44,205 nt of DNA, from contig JAHLKH010000203.1 in NCBI GenBank assembly GCA_025526915.1, positions 1 to 44,205 on the forward strand, in the 5' to 3' direction. Positions 1 through 12,700 of the stretch are shown in pieces; the first letter of the stretch is position 1; every line of letters begins with the position of its first letter. The position numbers and the translations under genes were made by a program. Source of the DNA: Entophlyctis helioformis (taxonomy: Eukaryota; Chytridiomycota; Chytridiomycetes; Chytridiales; Chytriomycetaceae). The notes below the pieces were generated by a model. The model did no database searches, was not told the origin of the DNA, and worked only from the letters and a program-made list of their open reading frames with translations.

Positions 1-456
1 GTGCCGAGCTGCGGGTTGAGCGTCTGCGGCGCGAGGTAGTACTGCTCGTTGGCGAGGTTGAAGAAGCCGGCGACCATGTTGACAATGTCGATGCGGACTT
101 GTTCTCGACCGAAGCGTCGATGGTCGAGCCGGCCTTGGGCTCGACGATGATGGTCGAGACCATCTTGGACACGTCGGGGATCAGCCCATGGGCGTGGACG
201 AGCACGAGCGGCCGCCGGTCTTGAGCTGCGTGCCGTTGCCGGCGGGCACGTCCTTGAACTGCCGGCAGAAGGGCGACGGGTCCTGCGGCTTGAAGCTGGT
301 GACGCCCGAGGGCAGGCCGCTCGAGTCGGCGTTGGCACCGGCCACGACGGGGGGAGCAGCGGCACCGGCGGCCTTGTTGGCAGCGCCCTGGGCGAGCGTC
401 TGGCCGGCGAGGGCCGCCACGAGGGCGAGTGAGAGCGAGAAGGGCGAGGGGATCAT
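1..456 (-). CDS. Secreted 's17-like' fungal protein, 5' part, frameshifted and cut by window edge
   Basis: The start codon at 456 opens a signal peptide (hydrophobic core LSLALVAALAG, likely cleavage after TLAQ) followed by an Ala-rich linker and the family motif PSPFCRQFKDV. The frame stops at 181, directly after STPMG. One base further on, the reverse strand reads LIPDVSKMVSTIIVEPKAG and later YYLAPQTLNPQLG, which matches the paralogue at 1452-2416 segment by segment. At least two single-base losses (near 184 and near 100) are needed to keep one frame. Fungal members of this family are often mislabelled 'ribosomal protein s17' but are secreted; their function is unknown to me. Whether the breaks are real or assembly indels is open. 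A TATA-like box lies 122 bp upstream of the start. Confidence 0.7.
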
Positions 457-577
457 GGGTGACTTTGCGACTTGGTGGACTTGCGAGGGGTTGCTATGTA
501 CGGGAGGGGTGTATGGGACAGGGGCAAGTCGGCGGGGACGGGCTTGGTTGGGCTGGACGGCGCGAGGGGCCGCCGCG

Positions 578-584
578 TATTTAT
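578..584 (-). promoter_or_regulatory. TATA-like box of the left secreted gene
   Basis: ATAAATA on the minus strand, about 120 bp upstream of the start codon at 456, in an otherwise very GC-rich stretch. Spacing suits a 5' UTR of roughly 90 nt. Confidence 0.5.
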
Positions 585-599
585 CGACGGGCGGGCGGT

Positions 600-1280
600 G
601 GCGGGCAGCGGGTACGGGCGGGCGGCGGGCGGCGCGGCCGGTTTCAGAGTCGCGCAGCGTCGAGTGGCGCGCTGGTGCGCTGGTGCACGGCGGGCGGGCG
701 GGCGGGGGCAGCGATTGGTGGCGGTTGGTGGCTGGCAATTGGCAATTGGCGGCTGGCAGCTGGCGTTAGACGGGCGGGGCAGGGCGGCGTGGCACATGTG
801 GGGCGGCGCTTGCTTGTTTGCGTGTTGCGTGTCTGCGTGTCTGCGTGTCTGCGAGACGGGCGAGACGGGCGAGACGGCGCGAGTGGCGCCTGCGGTCAGG
901 TCGGTCAGTCAGGCCGGTCGGTCAGTCGGGGCAGGGCGGCGGGTGGCACTTTGACGCGTCGGGCGGGCACGTGGGCGGGCGGTGGCGGCCACGGCGGCTG
1001 CCGACCCGTGCGCGCCACCGACTGCGGCACATTTGCGACTGGCCGGCTGCCGGCTGCTTGCGCATCACGCGGCGCATCACGCGGCACGGCACGGCACGGC
1101 GGCACGGCGGCAGAGGCCCAAACACACCGCACCGCATCATCACCCGCACACGCATCCACCCGCTGCCTGTGCACCACCGCAGCGTCCCATTGCTTCTCAC
1201 TGCGCGTGTGCACCAACCCGTGGCCGCGCCAATCAGACGGCCCGCACCCCGCCCTGCCGTGTTTCGAGTGCCACCGCGCT
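600..1280. other. GC-rich intergenic region between two divergent secreted paralogues
   Basis: No credible gene seen. The open frames here are long only because of high GC and lack family signatures. The stretch holds short direct repeats: TGTCTGCG units near 826-850, CGAGACGGG units near 850-880, GGCACGG units near 1080-1110, and purine/pyrimidine-poor runs of GGCGGGCGGG. It probably contains upstream regulatory DNA for both flanking genes. Confidence 0.5.
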
Positions 1281-1284
1281 CCCC

Positions 1285-1290
1285 TTATAA
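1285..1290 (+). promoter_or_regulatory. TATA-like box of the right secreted gene
   Basis: TTATAA in the context CCCCTTATAACATC, about 160 bp upstream of the ATG at 1452; the intervening leader is pyrimidine/CA-rich like other leaders in this window. Confidence 0.45.
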
Positions 1291-1451
1291 CATCGCCCTG
1301 TCGCCCCTCGCCCCTCGCTCGATTCAAACTCGTCGACGCACTCTGTACCTAGTCCTCCTACATAGCTCTCGCCTGCCTCGTTCGTCGTAGCAAGTCCATA
1401 CAACCTACACCCCACACTCCACCACACTCCACACACTCCAACCACTTCAGC

Positions 1452-2416
1452 ATGCTCTTCTCGGCGTCGCTCCTCACATCCGCCCTCGCCACCATGGCGC
1501 CATGCCCTCGCTCGTCGCTGCCCAGCGTCTGCCATCCGGCGTCCAAAAGGTCGAGCCCTCGCCCAAGTCCGCCTACTGCGCGCAGTTCAGGAACGTCAAG
1601 GAAGGCACCGGCAGCCAGTTCCAGAACGGCGAGGGCTGTGTGTCCACGCCGCAGGGTCTGATCCCCGATGTCAACCAGATGGTCTCCTCGCTCATCTTCA
1701 ACCCCCAGGACGGCTCGAATGTTGATGCATCCAAGGGCTTCCGCATCGAGTTCAACGTGCGCAACCTCGCCACGGGTGTTGCCACCAAGGCCGACAGCCA
1801 GTTCCTCCTGTCTCCGCAGACGCTCTCTGCCGACGGCAAGATCGAAGGCCTTACCAACATCGTCGTCCAGCGCATGACGGGCAACCGCGCTCCCGACGCC
1901 CGCGACTTTGACTTTTTCGACTCGTTCGAGGCCGAGTCGCGCGATGGTACCTTTAGCGTCAACGTCCCTGCCGGCGCGATCAAGCAGAACGGCGAGTACC
2001 GCATCTGCACCATGGCCGCAAGTGCGTCCCACCAGCCCGTCGTCATGCCCGTCGCCCAGCGTGGTGCGCAGGACGACTGTGTCCGCGTCAATGTCACTGG
2101 TGCAAACGGCGGTAACCTCCAGGGCGGCAACAACAACAACAACAACGGCCAGGCCAACAACAACAACGGTCAGGCCAACAACAACAACGGTCAGGCCAAC
2201 AACAACAACGGCAACAACGGCCAGAACAACAACGGCAACAACGGCCAGGCCAACGACAAGAAGGACAAGAAGAAGAAGGACAAGAAGAAGAAGAAGAACA
2301 ACCTCACTGGCAACGATGCCACTCCCACTGGCACTGGCAACGCCGCCGCCAAGGTTGTGACCGTCACCGTGACTGACTTCTCGTCGTGCCCCACTGGCAG
2401 CGCTTCGCTCTTCTAA
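1452..2416 (+). CDS. Secreted 's17-like' fungal protein with Asn/Lys-rich tail (one frame break)
   Basis: The ATG at 1452 starts a signal peptide (MLFSASLLTSALATMA) but its frame is wrong for the body, which is open from 1502 to 2416. Adding one C to the CC at about 1500 (GCGCCATG) would fuse them into a normal leader ending ...VAAQR, so one base seems to be missing. The body carries the family signature: SAYCAQFRNV, GLIPDVNQMVSS, SPQTLSADGKIEG and the C-terminal HQPVVMPVAQRGAQDDC. After residue ~200 comes a low-complexity tail of NNNNGQA repeats, a Lys/Asp-rich block and a Thr/Val-rich end. It is the paralogue of the gene at 1-456, divergently arranged. Role unknown; secretion is inferred from the leader. 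Confidence 0.75.
2119..2300 (+). repeat. In-frame Asn-rich tandem repeat and Lys-rich run
   Basis: Codon-level repeat of about 21 nt encoding NNNNGQA, degenerating into NNGQNNNGNNG and then a KKDKKKK block. It lies inside the secreted protein's C-terminal tail and is a likely length-variable region. Confidence 0.8.
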
Positions 2417-2725
2417 TCTCGCTCTCTACTCTTCTGTTCCATCTTGTACTGCTCGTATCCAATGAATCGTTTGCATGTCCATTCATCGTTGATATCTGAT
2501 CGCGACAGCCGACGTGTTTGACAACGGCTTGATTGACACGCTTTGACTGCCCACCGAAAACAACCAAACACGGCAGCCCCGCTCTTCTTTGCTGCTGCCG
2601 CTGCCGCTGCTGGTGCTGGTGCTGGTGCTGTTGCAATAGCTGCAGATAAGCGCCGTTCATCCCACATATCAGAGACGCTTTCCCGTCTGAGCTCGGCTCT
2701 GCCCGCTCTCGCACCATCATTCATC
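2417..2725. other. Intergenic stretch before IFT144
   Basis: 3' flank of the secreted gene and 5' leader of IFT144. It contains a CTG/CTGGTG-rich run (about 2590-2630) and no gene that I can support. Confidence 0.4.
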
Positions 2726-5700
2726 ATGAAGGTGGGTCCGTGGCGGCCTCTCCATCCAGCATGTGTCCGCAGATGTGCTGACGTCCCAAACCCCAGCGCA
2801 TTATCAGCACCAAACCCGGTGGCGCAGGGCCGACCATGTTCGAGTGGCAGCGAGGTGCTTCTCAGTATCTTGCCTCGACAGGGTACGTTGCAGCATAGCC
2901 CATGCAGAACATCTGCTGCTGCTGCGCGCTCTGACGCTACGCCCTCTTTGCTCGTGACAACAAACGCTGTTGTTGGCGCGTCGCGCTTGCAGTGCCGGCA
3001 CCATGACCATCTCCATCGCCGACCGCAAGGGCAATCTCATTGACAACATCCATCTCACCGGGTGAGCTGTCGCACCATGGCCATGCTGCCCAAGACCAAC
3101 CAATGCGGGCCATTAACGTTAGCATGCTCCATCCTAGGGAATGCCTGCACATGAAGTGGTCGCCAGACGGCGACTGTCTGGCTGCCATTCAGAGCAAAAG
3201 TCTGGCGCTGGTTCTCTGGGACGCCACCGTGGCCAAGGGCACAACGCTCATTGACACGGGCATGAAGAACATGGAGTCGCTTGCATGGTCCGACGACGGC
3301 GACATGGTGCGTTGTGTCCCAGGCATCGCGAGCATCGTCGCGACTCTGAATGCGGATCTGCATGCAAGCTGTCGCATGCTGACCAGGAACCTCGCCGCTT
3401 GGCTGTGCGTGGACAGATTGCCGTTGCCACCTCCAAGGGAAACCTGTTCGTGTACGAGCGTCGCACAGGCAAAAAGATACCGGTCATCAGCAAGCATACC
3501 AAGGCGATTGTGGATTTGGCTTGGTCGTCAAACAATGAGCTTGCCTGTGCATCCTCGGACAGATCGGTAAAATGGAATGGTGCTGTCTGCCCTTGCACTC
3601 GAACCATCCTCTACTCACGCATCCCGTCGACTTTCACTTGCGGCCTGTGCATACGGACCAGTTCTCCATTTCAAATCGCGAGGGCGACACGACGTTCCAG
3701 ATGAACCTCAAGGGCGAGCCCGAGAACCTGCAGGCATGTCAACAGCAACAAGGACTGCACGATTCGAAAAGCAGTCGTTGGGCATCGGGCAGAAAGCTCG
3801 GCACTGACTCTTGCTGCTCGATGCGTGTCCTCATCAATGACAGTGGGCCAAGGTCAAGCAGCCAGACGGGTCTGTCCAGCAGACGCTGTCCATGACATTG
3901 AGCGCAAAGAGTCTGTTCATTTTCAATCCGTCCAAGCCACACCAGCCCATCGAGCTTGCATTCCACCAAAAGTACGGCACCATTGCCAAGTACAGCTGGT
4001 TCAAGGACAACCAGCTCATTGTCGGCTTTGCGCCGGGATACATTGTTGTCGTCACAACCAGTATGCTGTCGTCGTGTGGTCGTGGCGCAGTTGGACCTCG
4101 TACCCGTGTACTTACGTGAATGCTCTGCACGTTGCAGATCCATCCGAGCTCGGGCAGGAAAAGTTCCAGTCAAAGAGCTACAAGGACACGCTCAGCGATG
4201 TGGTGGTGTCGCCCATTCTCAACATGGTCGCCACCTGCGGCGACAGTGCGATCAAGATCCACGATTTGTCCAACCTGCAAGTGCGTGGTAACACCAAGGT
4301 GTCTCGTGTGCAGCAGACGCCTACTCACCCACACCGTCCATGGACAACCGCAGGATGTCTCGTCGCTCATCACCCTGGAAAACGAACGCGATGCGCTCGT
4401 GAAGCTGCAGTTCAGTGACGATGGCCAGTTTCTGACCGTGAGCACCAAAGAGTGAGTCAGCTAGGGGGAGTGCCAGGGCACTTTTTGCTTCAGAGCCAAC
4501 ACTCGCATACTGACACCAATCGCTTTGCCATTTCAGCGGCTCGCTCCACACCTACCTGTCCAAGCTGCCGACCCTCGGCCACACATGGGCCAACCGAATC
4601 GTCAGTTCCTGCTTGCCTTGCTTGAATGTGCTTGCATGTGCATGCTTGAGAGCATGCACAAGACCACGCATTGTGTCTCTCACACCCACGATAGGCCCAC
4701 TTGATCAGCCTGTCGGATGTGGCCGTGGTGGACTACTCGACAACACCCATCTCGGTGGTCAAGTGCGAGACGAACTCTGAGCCGCTATTTGTTTCGCTTG
4801 GACCCAAACACGTAGGTTCAGTGCAAGAGCGATGATGGGCAGCTGTGCTCGGCATGTATCTGTCCATCTTTGATCGACACTAACCAGCCATGCATCTGCT
4901 CGCGTCTGGCCGTGCTGCTTGGCTGCTTGCATGCCAACCATGACTGTAGCTGGCTGTCGGGGTCGGACCCAAGATCAAGTACTACTGCATGAGCCCTGCT
5001 GTTAAGCGACCCTGGGACGGCATTGTGTTCGAGTATGCCGCTGTAAAGCCTCTGCCCCCGCTAGCCTTTACAGGCAAAGTCTGGGAAAAAGAGTACCCCA
5101 TGGCCGTTACAAGCATCGTGATGAACGAACAGTACGCCGCCATTCTGTTCACGAACGGCGAGCTGCATCTCCATCCGCTGGAGGAGAGCTACTTTAATGC
5201 GGGCCAGGCGGGCAAGGGCTCTCTCAACCTCGTCTTCCCCGAAGAGCAGTTTTCGCAGACAGAGGCTGGCGCCATTGTCGAGATTACGAGTGTCGCCATG
5301 ACCAACGAGTTTCTCATCTACGGCACATCCCATGGCGCTCTGCTCCACTACGATCTGGACGAAATCCTCATGGTCAACGACTATCGCCACACGGTAAGTG
5401 AGCTGCACATGCACCTGCCAGTCCGCGCCATGCGCCATTGCCGTGGATGCAAGGCTCCATGCCCGTGCACACGTGGAACTGGCCACGGATGGCACAAATA
5501 CTCGACTCTTGGCTTACGCGATCCACGTGTGTGTAGACGGGTATCACGGCGATTTATCCAAGCCCTGGTCTGAGCACCAAGGTCATTCTGGTTGACGACA
5601 AGAAGAACGCGTTCATTGTCAGCCCCATCTCGGACGCGCCGATTGAGATCCCCTCATTCCCAGGTCCGTCTGCGTTGCAGCCACGCCTGCCATTCAGGCA

Positions 5701-8700
5701 CAGTGTTCACAGCCAAGGCGTTTTGTGCCATACAAGACCGCTAACCAAGGCATGGCCGTCCCTGCCACAGCCAATGCCAGGGGAGTCTTGTGGGAGACGG
5801 CGCCGTTCCCAGGACGCTTCATCTTTGTGGTCTGGGACGACACGGCCGTCACGACATTTGTGTACTCGCCGTTGACGCTGCGCGGGCACCAGTGCCGTGG
5901 ACTGCACAAGGCGGCGACGCGGCTCCCGTACGGACTCAAACCCGTCCTGCTCTTGAATGGCGTCCTCGTCTGCCAGGTACGGATGCGCTCGCGAGTGGCG
6001 ATGTTGTCGGCCACCCATGGTCTTTGATCGCTCATCCGCTGCTTGCCCTCTTGATTGCCCTTGTGCGCGGCAGACACCTGGTGGAAAACTAGAGTCTCTG
6101 GTTCTCGCAACGCACGAGGAACTTGGTCCCGAGAACTTCCTGCGCAAGTATCCCACCGACGAGGACCAGGGACGCGCGCTGAGACTGTTGTACATTATTG
6201 GCAAACTCGGCAGTAAGCATGTACAACGTGGATTGGTGCTTGCCAAGCGGAAACGGCTGGAATGCGCTTTCAGCAACGCTATGCATTCGACACTCACGCA
6301 TTGCGGTCCTGATGGTATGCCACACAGCCATTTGGCAGCTCTACCCAGCAGTGGTGTCGCGCAAGGCTTGGTCGATGCTGGCCGAAGCTGCTCTCCACTC
6401 GTTGGATGTCTCGACTGCCAAACGGATCTACAGACAGATGCTGGGCGATGCAGGCATGGTGCTGAACCTGGAGCGCATCGAGGCTGTCGAGGAGCGCATC
6501 GAGTTGCAGGGCCACGTGGCGGTCATCTTTGGCGACTTTAACATGGCGCAGGTGCGGTGAATAGATGCCGATCATGGTCGACTGACGACTTGCATGATGT
6601 GCACATGGCACTCACTGACTGCCCGTCGTGGTACCAAACGACTGCATGTGCGGGTTCGTGCACACCAGCAATGCTTTCTGACGAGCTCCAACCCCAAAGA
6701 GGCGTTGTATCTCCGACGCGACCTGCTTGAATGGGAGCAGGCTCTGTCGCTTGCAAACCGCATGGCTCCGGAAGAGATTCCTGTCATTGCTCGCGAGTAT
6801 GCGATCCAGTTGGAGATGGACGGTGCGTTTGCCACGGCAGGTTCCCTTGACACTCAGGCTAAGCATGCGCTGACGACTGGATATCCATTCGCTCTCGACA
6901 CATGTTCAGGAAATGCCGCAGACGCTCTGGCCATGTACGAAAAGGCACGCTCGACCATCGCGCAAAACGCGGATCTGTCGGACGAAGACCGTGCCGACCA
7001 CGAGCGTGTCTGCAAAGCAGGCATGACACGCATGGCGTTCCGCACGGGCGACATTGCTCGCGGCATGGCGCTGCTGAGCGATGCAACCGATAAGCAGCTG
7101 CTTCTTGACTGTGCGGCCGTGCTCGAGTCGCTCAAGCAGCTTGCCGAGGCAGCGGTCATTCTCGAGCGCGGCAGCATGTGGGAGCGAGCTGCAGAGATAT
7201 GGATCAAACGTGCGTTGGTGGACAAGTCATGAGATTGTTGCAGCAATATCGTGATGCCGCTCAGTACTTGCCGACTAACCGTGCTCGATACATCACGACT
7301 TGGACACAATGCACCAGTCAAGAGCTGGTCCAAGGTTGGCAAGCTCATTGACAAGCTCAACAGCAGCAAGATATTTCTGCAATACGCTCGCGCCAAGGAG
7401 GGTGAGAGGCGGGCATTGCATGACGGATTGATGGGAAGATGGCAGCCCACGTGAATCTCACACTTTGCACCACCACTCCATGCGACGGCCGTCAAGCCGA
7501 GGGACAGTTTCTGGATGCAGCCAGTGCGTACGAGCGCGCCAAGGACCACGACAATGTGGCGCGCGTGCTGCTTGAAAAGCTCAACGACATGGAGGGTGCG
7601 GCTGTGCTGGTGCGCAAGACCAGGTCGCGCGAGTCGGCCAAGATGATGGCCAAGGCGTTCCAGGCTGCGCGGGACAACCGAGCGGCTGTCGAGTTTTATC
7701 TCTTGGCAGGCATGCCCAACGAGGCGTTTGAGATTGCAAAGAGCCAAGATGTGGTGGAGCACTTTGCCGAGCTTGTCCAAGACGAGGCCAGCAATGAGCT
7801 CTGTAAGTCGGCCGCCGGCTGGGCATAGCTGCCCGTGCTCTGAGGATGCACTGTAAGCTGAGCAGCAAGCATGCTGACATTGGGATGGCTGGATCGATGG
7901 GATGGCTGCGGCACGACACAACACGACACGACACGGCAGTGTCGAGCATTGCGCTCTACTTTGAAACCAAGGGCATGGTGCTGCAGGCAGGACGGTTTCA
8001 TCTGCAAGCCTCGCACTACGCCGAGGCGCTCAAGATGTTCCTGCAGTGTCCCGTGATTGACGGCAGCAGCATCGACCTGGCGATCGAGACGGTCGGCCAG
8101 GCCAAGAACGATGCCCTCACACACGAGCTGATTGACTTTTTGATGGGCGAGACGGACGGCATGCCCAAGGATGCAAAGTACATTTTCAAGCTGTACATGT
8201 CGCTTGGGCAGTTCAAGGAGGCTGCCAGGACGGCCATCATCATTGCGCGCGAAGAGCAAGTGCTAGGTCTGTCACCATGGATCGCTTCTGTGTGCTGCTT
8301 GAGCGCTCAACGGCTGTGCATGCGTTGCCTGACGGATGCATGGATGCATGGCATGATCTGTTCTACAGGAAACTACCGAGCAGCGCACGATCTGCTGTTT
8401 GACAATTACCGCCAGCTCAAGACGACCAAAGCCAAGGTCCCTGCCGAGCTTGATCGCATGCTGATGCTGCTGCACAGCTACACGCTCGTCAAGGTTGGTC
8501 GAGCATGCCCATTGTCCTGAACGCTGTCCATCGGCAATGGTTATGATCTTGTCGAATGTCAACGCAGTGCTGACCCTGCAACCGGCTGCCTGCCCACATG
8601 GCGCTGGTGTTGCTCCGTCTGACAGACGCTTGTGCGCATCGACGACCATGTCAAGGGTGCACGGATGCTCATGCGCGTGTCCAACAACATCAGCAAGTTT

Positions 8701-9613
8701 CCCGCACACGTGGTGCCGATCCTGACGTCGACGGTGGTAGAGTGCCACCGGGCAGGACTCAAAAAGGCAGCGTTCGAGTATGCGGCCATGCTCATGCGGC
8801 CCGAGTACAGGCAAAAGGTGGACGCCAAGTTCAAGCGCAAGATTGAGCAGATTGTGCGGTAAGTGCACCCATGCGACACGCGTGGCTGTCGTTTTGCGCG
8901 CAAGTGGCCAGCGTGGAGAGCGAAGGCTAACCGTGACGCTTGTGCCTGGCCCACATGGCGTGCTGCTGCCGCACATGGCAGCCGGCCCGAAAAGGACGAG
9001 GTGGTCGAGACCATGACGCCGTGCCCGTTCTGCAACAACCCAGTGGCCGAGACGAGCCTCGACTGCGACGAGTGCAAAAACCACATTCCCTACTGCATTG
9101 CGTCTGTGAGTGATGGCTCGAGAGGCTGTGTATGGCTTTGCCTCGGTGGGGACGCGTCCAACCGTGAAGCAACGCGATCACCACCATCCACCCAGTGACC
9201 GACTGACCAACTGACTGACTGACTGCGCACAACCCGTAAATGGACGCCAGGGATTCCACATGGTGCTTGAGGAATGGGCAGTGTGTCCCAGCTGCGAGTT
9301 TCCAGCGCTCGCGTCGCATTTCAAGGAGATGGTCGAAAAGGTCGAGCAGTGCCCCATGTGCTCTGCCAAAGTGTCGCCCAGCGACATTGTGTCCGTGGAT
9401 AACCCGGAAGCGTACCTGCGTGGCAAAAAGAGCGACATTGAAGAGAGCGGCGTTGGGTCGCCCGTGGCGGCTGTCGTCGCTTCTGCTCGCGCCGGCGCTG
9501 TCCATGGCGAGGAGCGCGAAAAAGTGCAAAAGGTGGCTGGAGAGGCGTCTGGCTCGCAGGACTCGCCGGCCCAGTCGCAGCAACGCGGCAATGTGGGCGG
9601 CCTTGTGGTGTGA
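2726..9613 (+). CDS. IFT144: Intraflagellar transport protein IFT144 (WDR19), 25 exons
   Basis: IFT-A core subunit needed for retrograde transport and membrane-protein entry in cilia and flagella. Exons deduced from splice sites and colinearity with remembered animal WDR19: 2726-2731, 2797-2882, 2993-3061, 3138-3306, 3417-3566, 3662-3733, 3844-4060, 4138-4280, 4354-4451, 4537-4600, 4695-4811, 4950-5393, 5537-5663, 5771-5976, 6074-6212, 6328-6551, 6669-6822, 6910-7209, 7318-7401, 7497-7802, 7940-8266, 8369-8493, 8626-8858, 8982-9105, 9251-9613. These sum to 4347 nt, one frame of 1448 residues (human is about 1340). The N-terminal half is WD40 ([28 protein letters not shown]), the middle is TPR-like helices ([25 protein letters not shown]), and the end has CxxC zinc motifs (CPFC, CDEC, CPSC, CPMC). 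Extra length is a C-terminal Ala/Ser/Glu-rich tail. The intron after exon 6 is GC-AG. Some splice sites could shift by a few bases. Confidence 0.95.
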
Positions 9614-9700
9614 TGCGCAGCCATGGCGCAATGAGACAGGTGCGGGCATGCGTCTACACCTCGCGGCGTCCCCAGGACTGCAGTATTGGACAGTGATTCT

Positions 9701-12700
9701 TCATTCAAACAATAATAGTCCCATTGGCCGAGAAGCGTGGATTGTGCAGAGTCGCTGACGATCCGGCACTGGAGGCAGTGCCTCGTGCACCAATGACGGT
9801 CCATTGCCGTTGAGCACGGCGGCAGTGCCATTGGCAAAGATGAGGAAGCCTGTGGTGGTAAAGTTGCTCGTCTGCAGCCCCGTGTCTGGCGCAGGCAGTG
9901 GTGTGCTTGTCGAGTTGCCGCCTGAGCCTGGTGCAGCTGGCGCAGTGTCGTTGGCCGACGGAGACGTGGAGTTGCTGCCATTGGTGGTCACGTTGACAGC
10001 AAGAATGAGCGGTAACAGATCCTGCTGGAACGAGAGGAGCACTTCGCGGTTGGAAGTCAACGCAAAGTCGGCCACATGCATCGAGGCTGATGGGGCCGCT
10101 CCAGGACCAGCAGAAGGCGATTCTGGAAGCGGTGCTGATGCTGACGATCCGCTGGCCGGCGCAGGTGGGTCGCGGACATACGGCGCCATTGCTCCGCCAA
10201 GCCAGCGCGAGGTGGCGCGAAGCGGCGTTTGCTTATTGTACACAACAATGGCTCGGATAAGAGGGTAGCGTTGGAGGAGATCGTAGCTGAACACTTGGCG
10301 CGACCACTCCTGTTTGATGGCGAGCTCAGAGATGTTTGCAGACAGGCGGTCGCTCAACGGGTAATAAGCAGCACCAGTCTCGCTGATGAGCAGCGGCTTG
10401 CGTCTGCGCTGTGCGTACTGGGCGTAAAAGTTGAACGGCCGGCCGGCGGACGTGAGTTGTGCCTCGAAGCTGGGAGAGCCCTCATTCACCGTGCTTGGTG
10501 GAAGGTCGGTGTTGTTGTAGCGCGGAATAGCCACTCCAGACACCAGCCCGAGCGACACGTCTCCCAGGCCAGACCCAGCAGCGCCAATAACAACACGGCC
10601 GAACCCTTCCGTTGCCTGGCCGGCCGGAGAAGCCGAGACTGCTGATGGCAACTGCGACGGCCCGGCTGCTGGAATGCTGGCGGTAATACTGCTCGTTGGC
10701 TGCGCTCCAGGTACAGACAGTCCCGCTGGGGACGCGGTAGGCGATGGCGAAACGGCGCCACGTCCCGGCCCGCGGGGTCCTGGCGCAGATGTCGGCATCG
10801 AAGACGGCGACCGCGACGATGCCGCGTCAGAAGCCGGGAACGGGAATGGCATCTCCTTTGGCAGTGGGAAGAAGGACGTCGACACGTTGACGGATGTGTA
10901 AAAGGCAGAGAGGCCGACCCAGTCCACGTATGCATCTCCAGGATAATACGCCGCATACGGATCGTCATTGCCATCCAGTCTGCCGTCCTTGTTTGAGTCG
11001 AGGGCTGCAATGCGCGACTCGTTCCGCAGGGGAGCAAACTGGCCGCCCACAAACGGGTAACCGTAGCCCGAGGCAGGCGACCACACCATGGCCGTGTTGT
11101 TGGTTGCGTTCTTGACCATGACGGCAAGCTTCTGAAAAGTGCTGCGGAAAACAACGGGATCTTGGCCGTACGGGAACCAGTTGCCTGTCAAGAGATGCGA
11201 GCGTGTGTCAGTGCATGCTGCCCTTCTCACAGGGAGCGCTCGTGTCTGGCAGACAGCCCCACACAGTCAATTGGTGGGCACACGAGTCACACACGTCACG
11301 CAAGACGCGATTCCATACCGTTCATCTCGGGGGCAAAGCGGAGCAAGACGGGAATGCCCAAGTCGTTGATCTGGACACATTTTTGGGAAAGCTGTACAAG
11401 GGCGGACTCGGCGACCGAGTGGAGCGGGACAATGGGGACAACCGAGATGCCCATGATGGCGCCTGTGCCGCGGATCAAGGCGGCTGTCCAGGCAAAGATG
11501 TCCGAGACGGTGTGGAGCGTGCCCGAGGAGTTGACCATGGCCGAGGTCATGAGCGACGAGCTGTTCATGTAAAAGAACGAGTCGTGGATGGCAGCGGCGT
11601 GGCCGAGATCGTTGTTGAAGTGTTCCGGGTCGTCGATGGACCAGTCGATGCTCGCGCCAAAGTAGATGGCGGGCCTGCCGGACGGGTTTCCGTACTCGAG
11701 CACGCCGAGCACGGGCAGCGGCGGGCCGGGCGGCGAGCCAGGCACGGAGCCACGGGGGCCGGCCGAGGCATCAAAGTCCATGGCAGCGCGCTGATGCATC
11801 TGGAACACGACGATGAAGGTGGTGGCGAGCGAGACGATGATGCCGACGGCGGCAAAGATGAGGGCCTGCTGGCAGCAGCGTCTTGACCACGGCCTGCGTG
11901 GGAAGGCTCTGCGCGACGACGTGCCGGGGCCGATGCGCACGGGCAGCGACCACGAGCGGGACGAGGCCGACCATGTCTGCAGGGGCGTCCACGACGACGC
12001 ATCGGACTGGTGGCGGCCGGCGCCGTTGAGCGACGAGTCGTTTGGGTTGGCGTTGGCGGGCTGGTTGGCGGCGCCCCACGGATCGTCGTCGCCCAGCGGG
12101 ACCCACACGCCGGACGCCGGCCGCACGAGGGCGAACGGGTCGTGGGCCATCTCGGCCTTGGCAAAGTCCGGGGCGCCCTCTGCAGGCGGCGTGTGTTGCG
12201 GCTCAGGCTGCTGCTGTAGCTGCTGCTGTGGTGCGAGCTGTTGCTGCTGATGCTGATGTGGGCGGATGACAAATATGCTGCAGCCGGCGTCTATGGGCGG
12301 CAGGGGGTGTGCGCCGACTGCCGAGGGCTCTGCGGCTGCGCTCGAGTGCGGGCGGGCGAGGGCGAGGGCTTCGTGTGCGTCGTCTATGTCGTTGTCGTCG
12401 TTGGTGCTGTCGCAGCCGCCGTCGCACTGCGGAAGCTCTTGCTCGAGCGGTGCCAGCGGTGCCAGCGGTGCCAGCGGCCGTTCAAGGCGGAGCAGCCGCA
12501 GCGACCGCAGCGACCGCAGCGAGACGGCCGAGTCGGTGGAGGGCGTCCGTCGCAGCGGCCGTTGCAGCGACAGCTGCTGCGGGTCCTTGGGGCTGCTGTG
12601 GCTGTCGTAGTCGTTGTCGTCGTTGGCACAGGCGTAGTCGTCGTTGGCACAGGCACAGGCGTTGTCGTTGTGCTGCTGCTGCTGCTTGAGCAGGCGGGCT

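Noticed and set aside
188..1352. Several overlapping ORFs of 100-300 codons on both strands
   Set aside because: Stops are rare in this GC-rich DNA; products are Arg/Ala/Gly-rich without domains and overlap the promoter of two supported genes.
5725..5770. Extended IFT144 exon 14 beginning upstream at the earlier AG
   Set aside because: The acceptor at 5770 gives a segment of exactly the homologue's length ([13 protein letters not shown]); the earlier site would add residues without counterpart.
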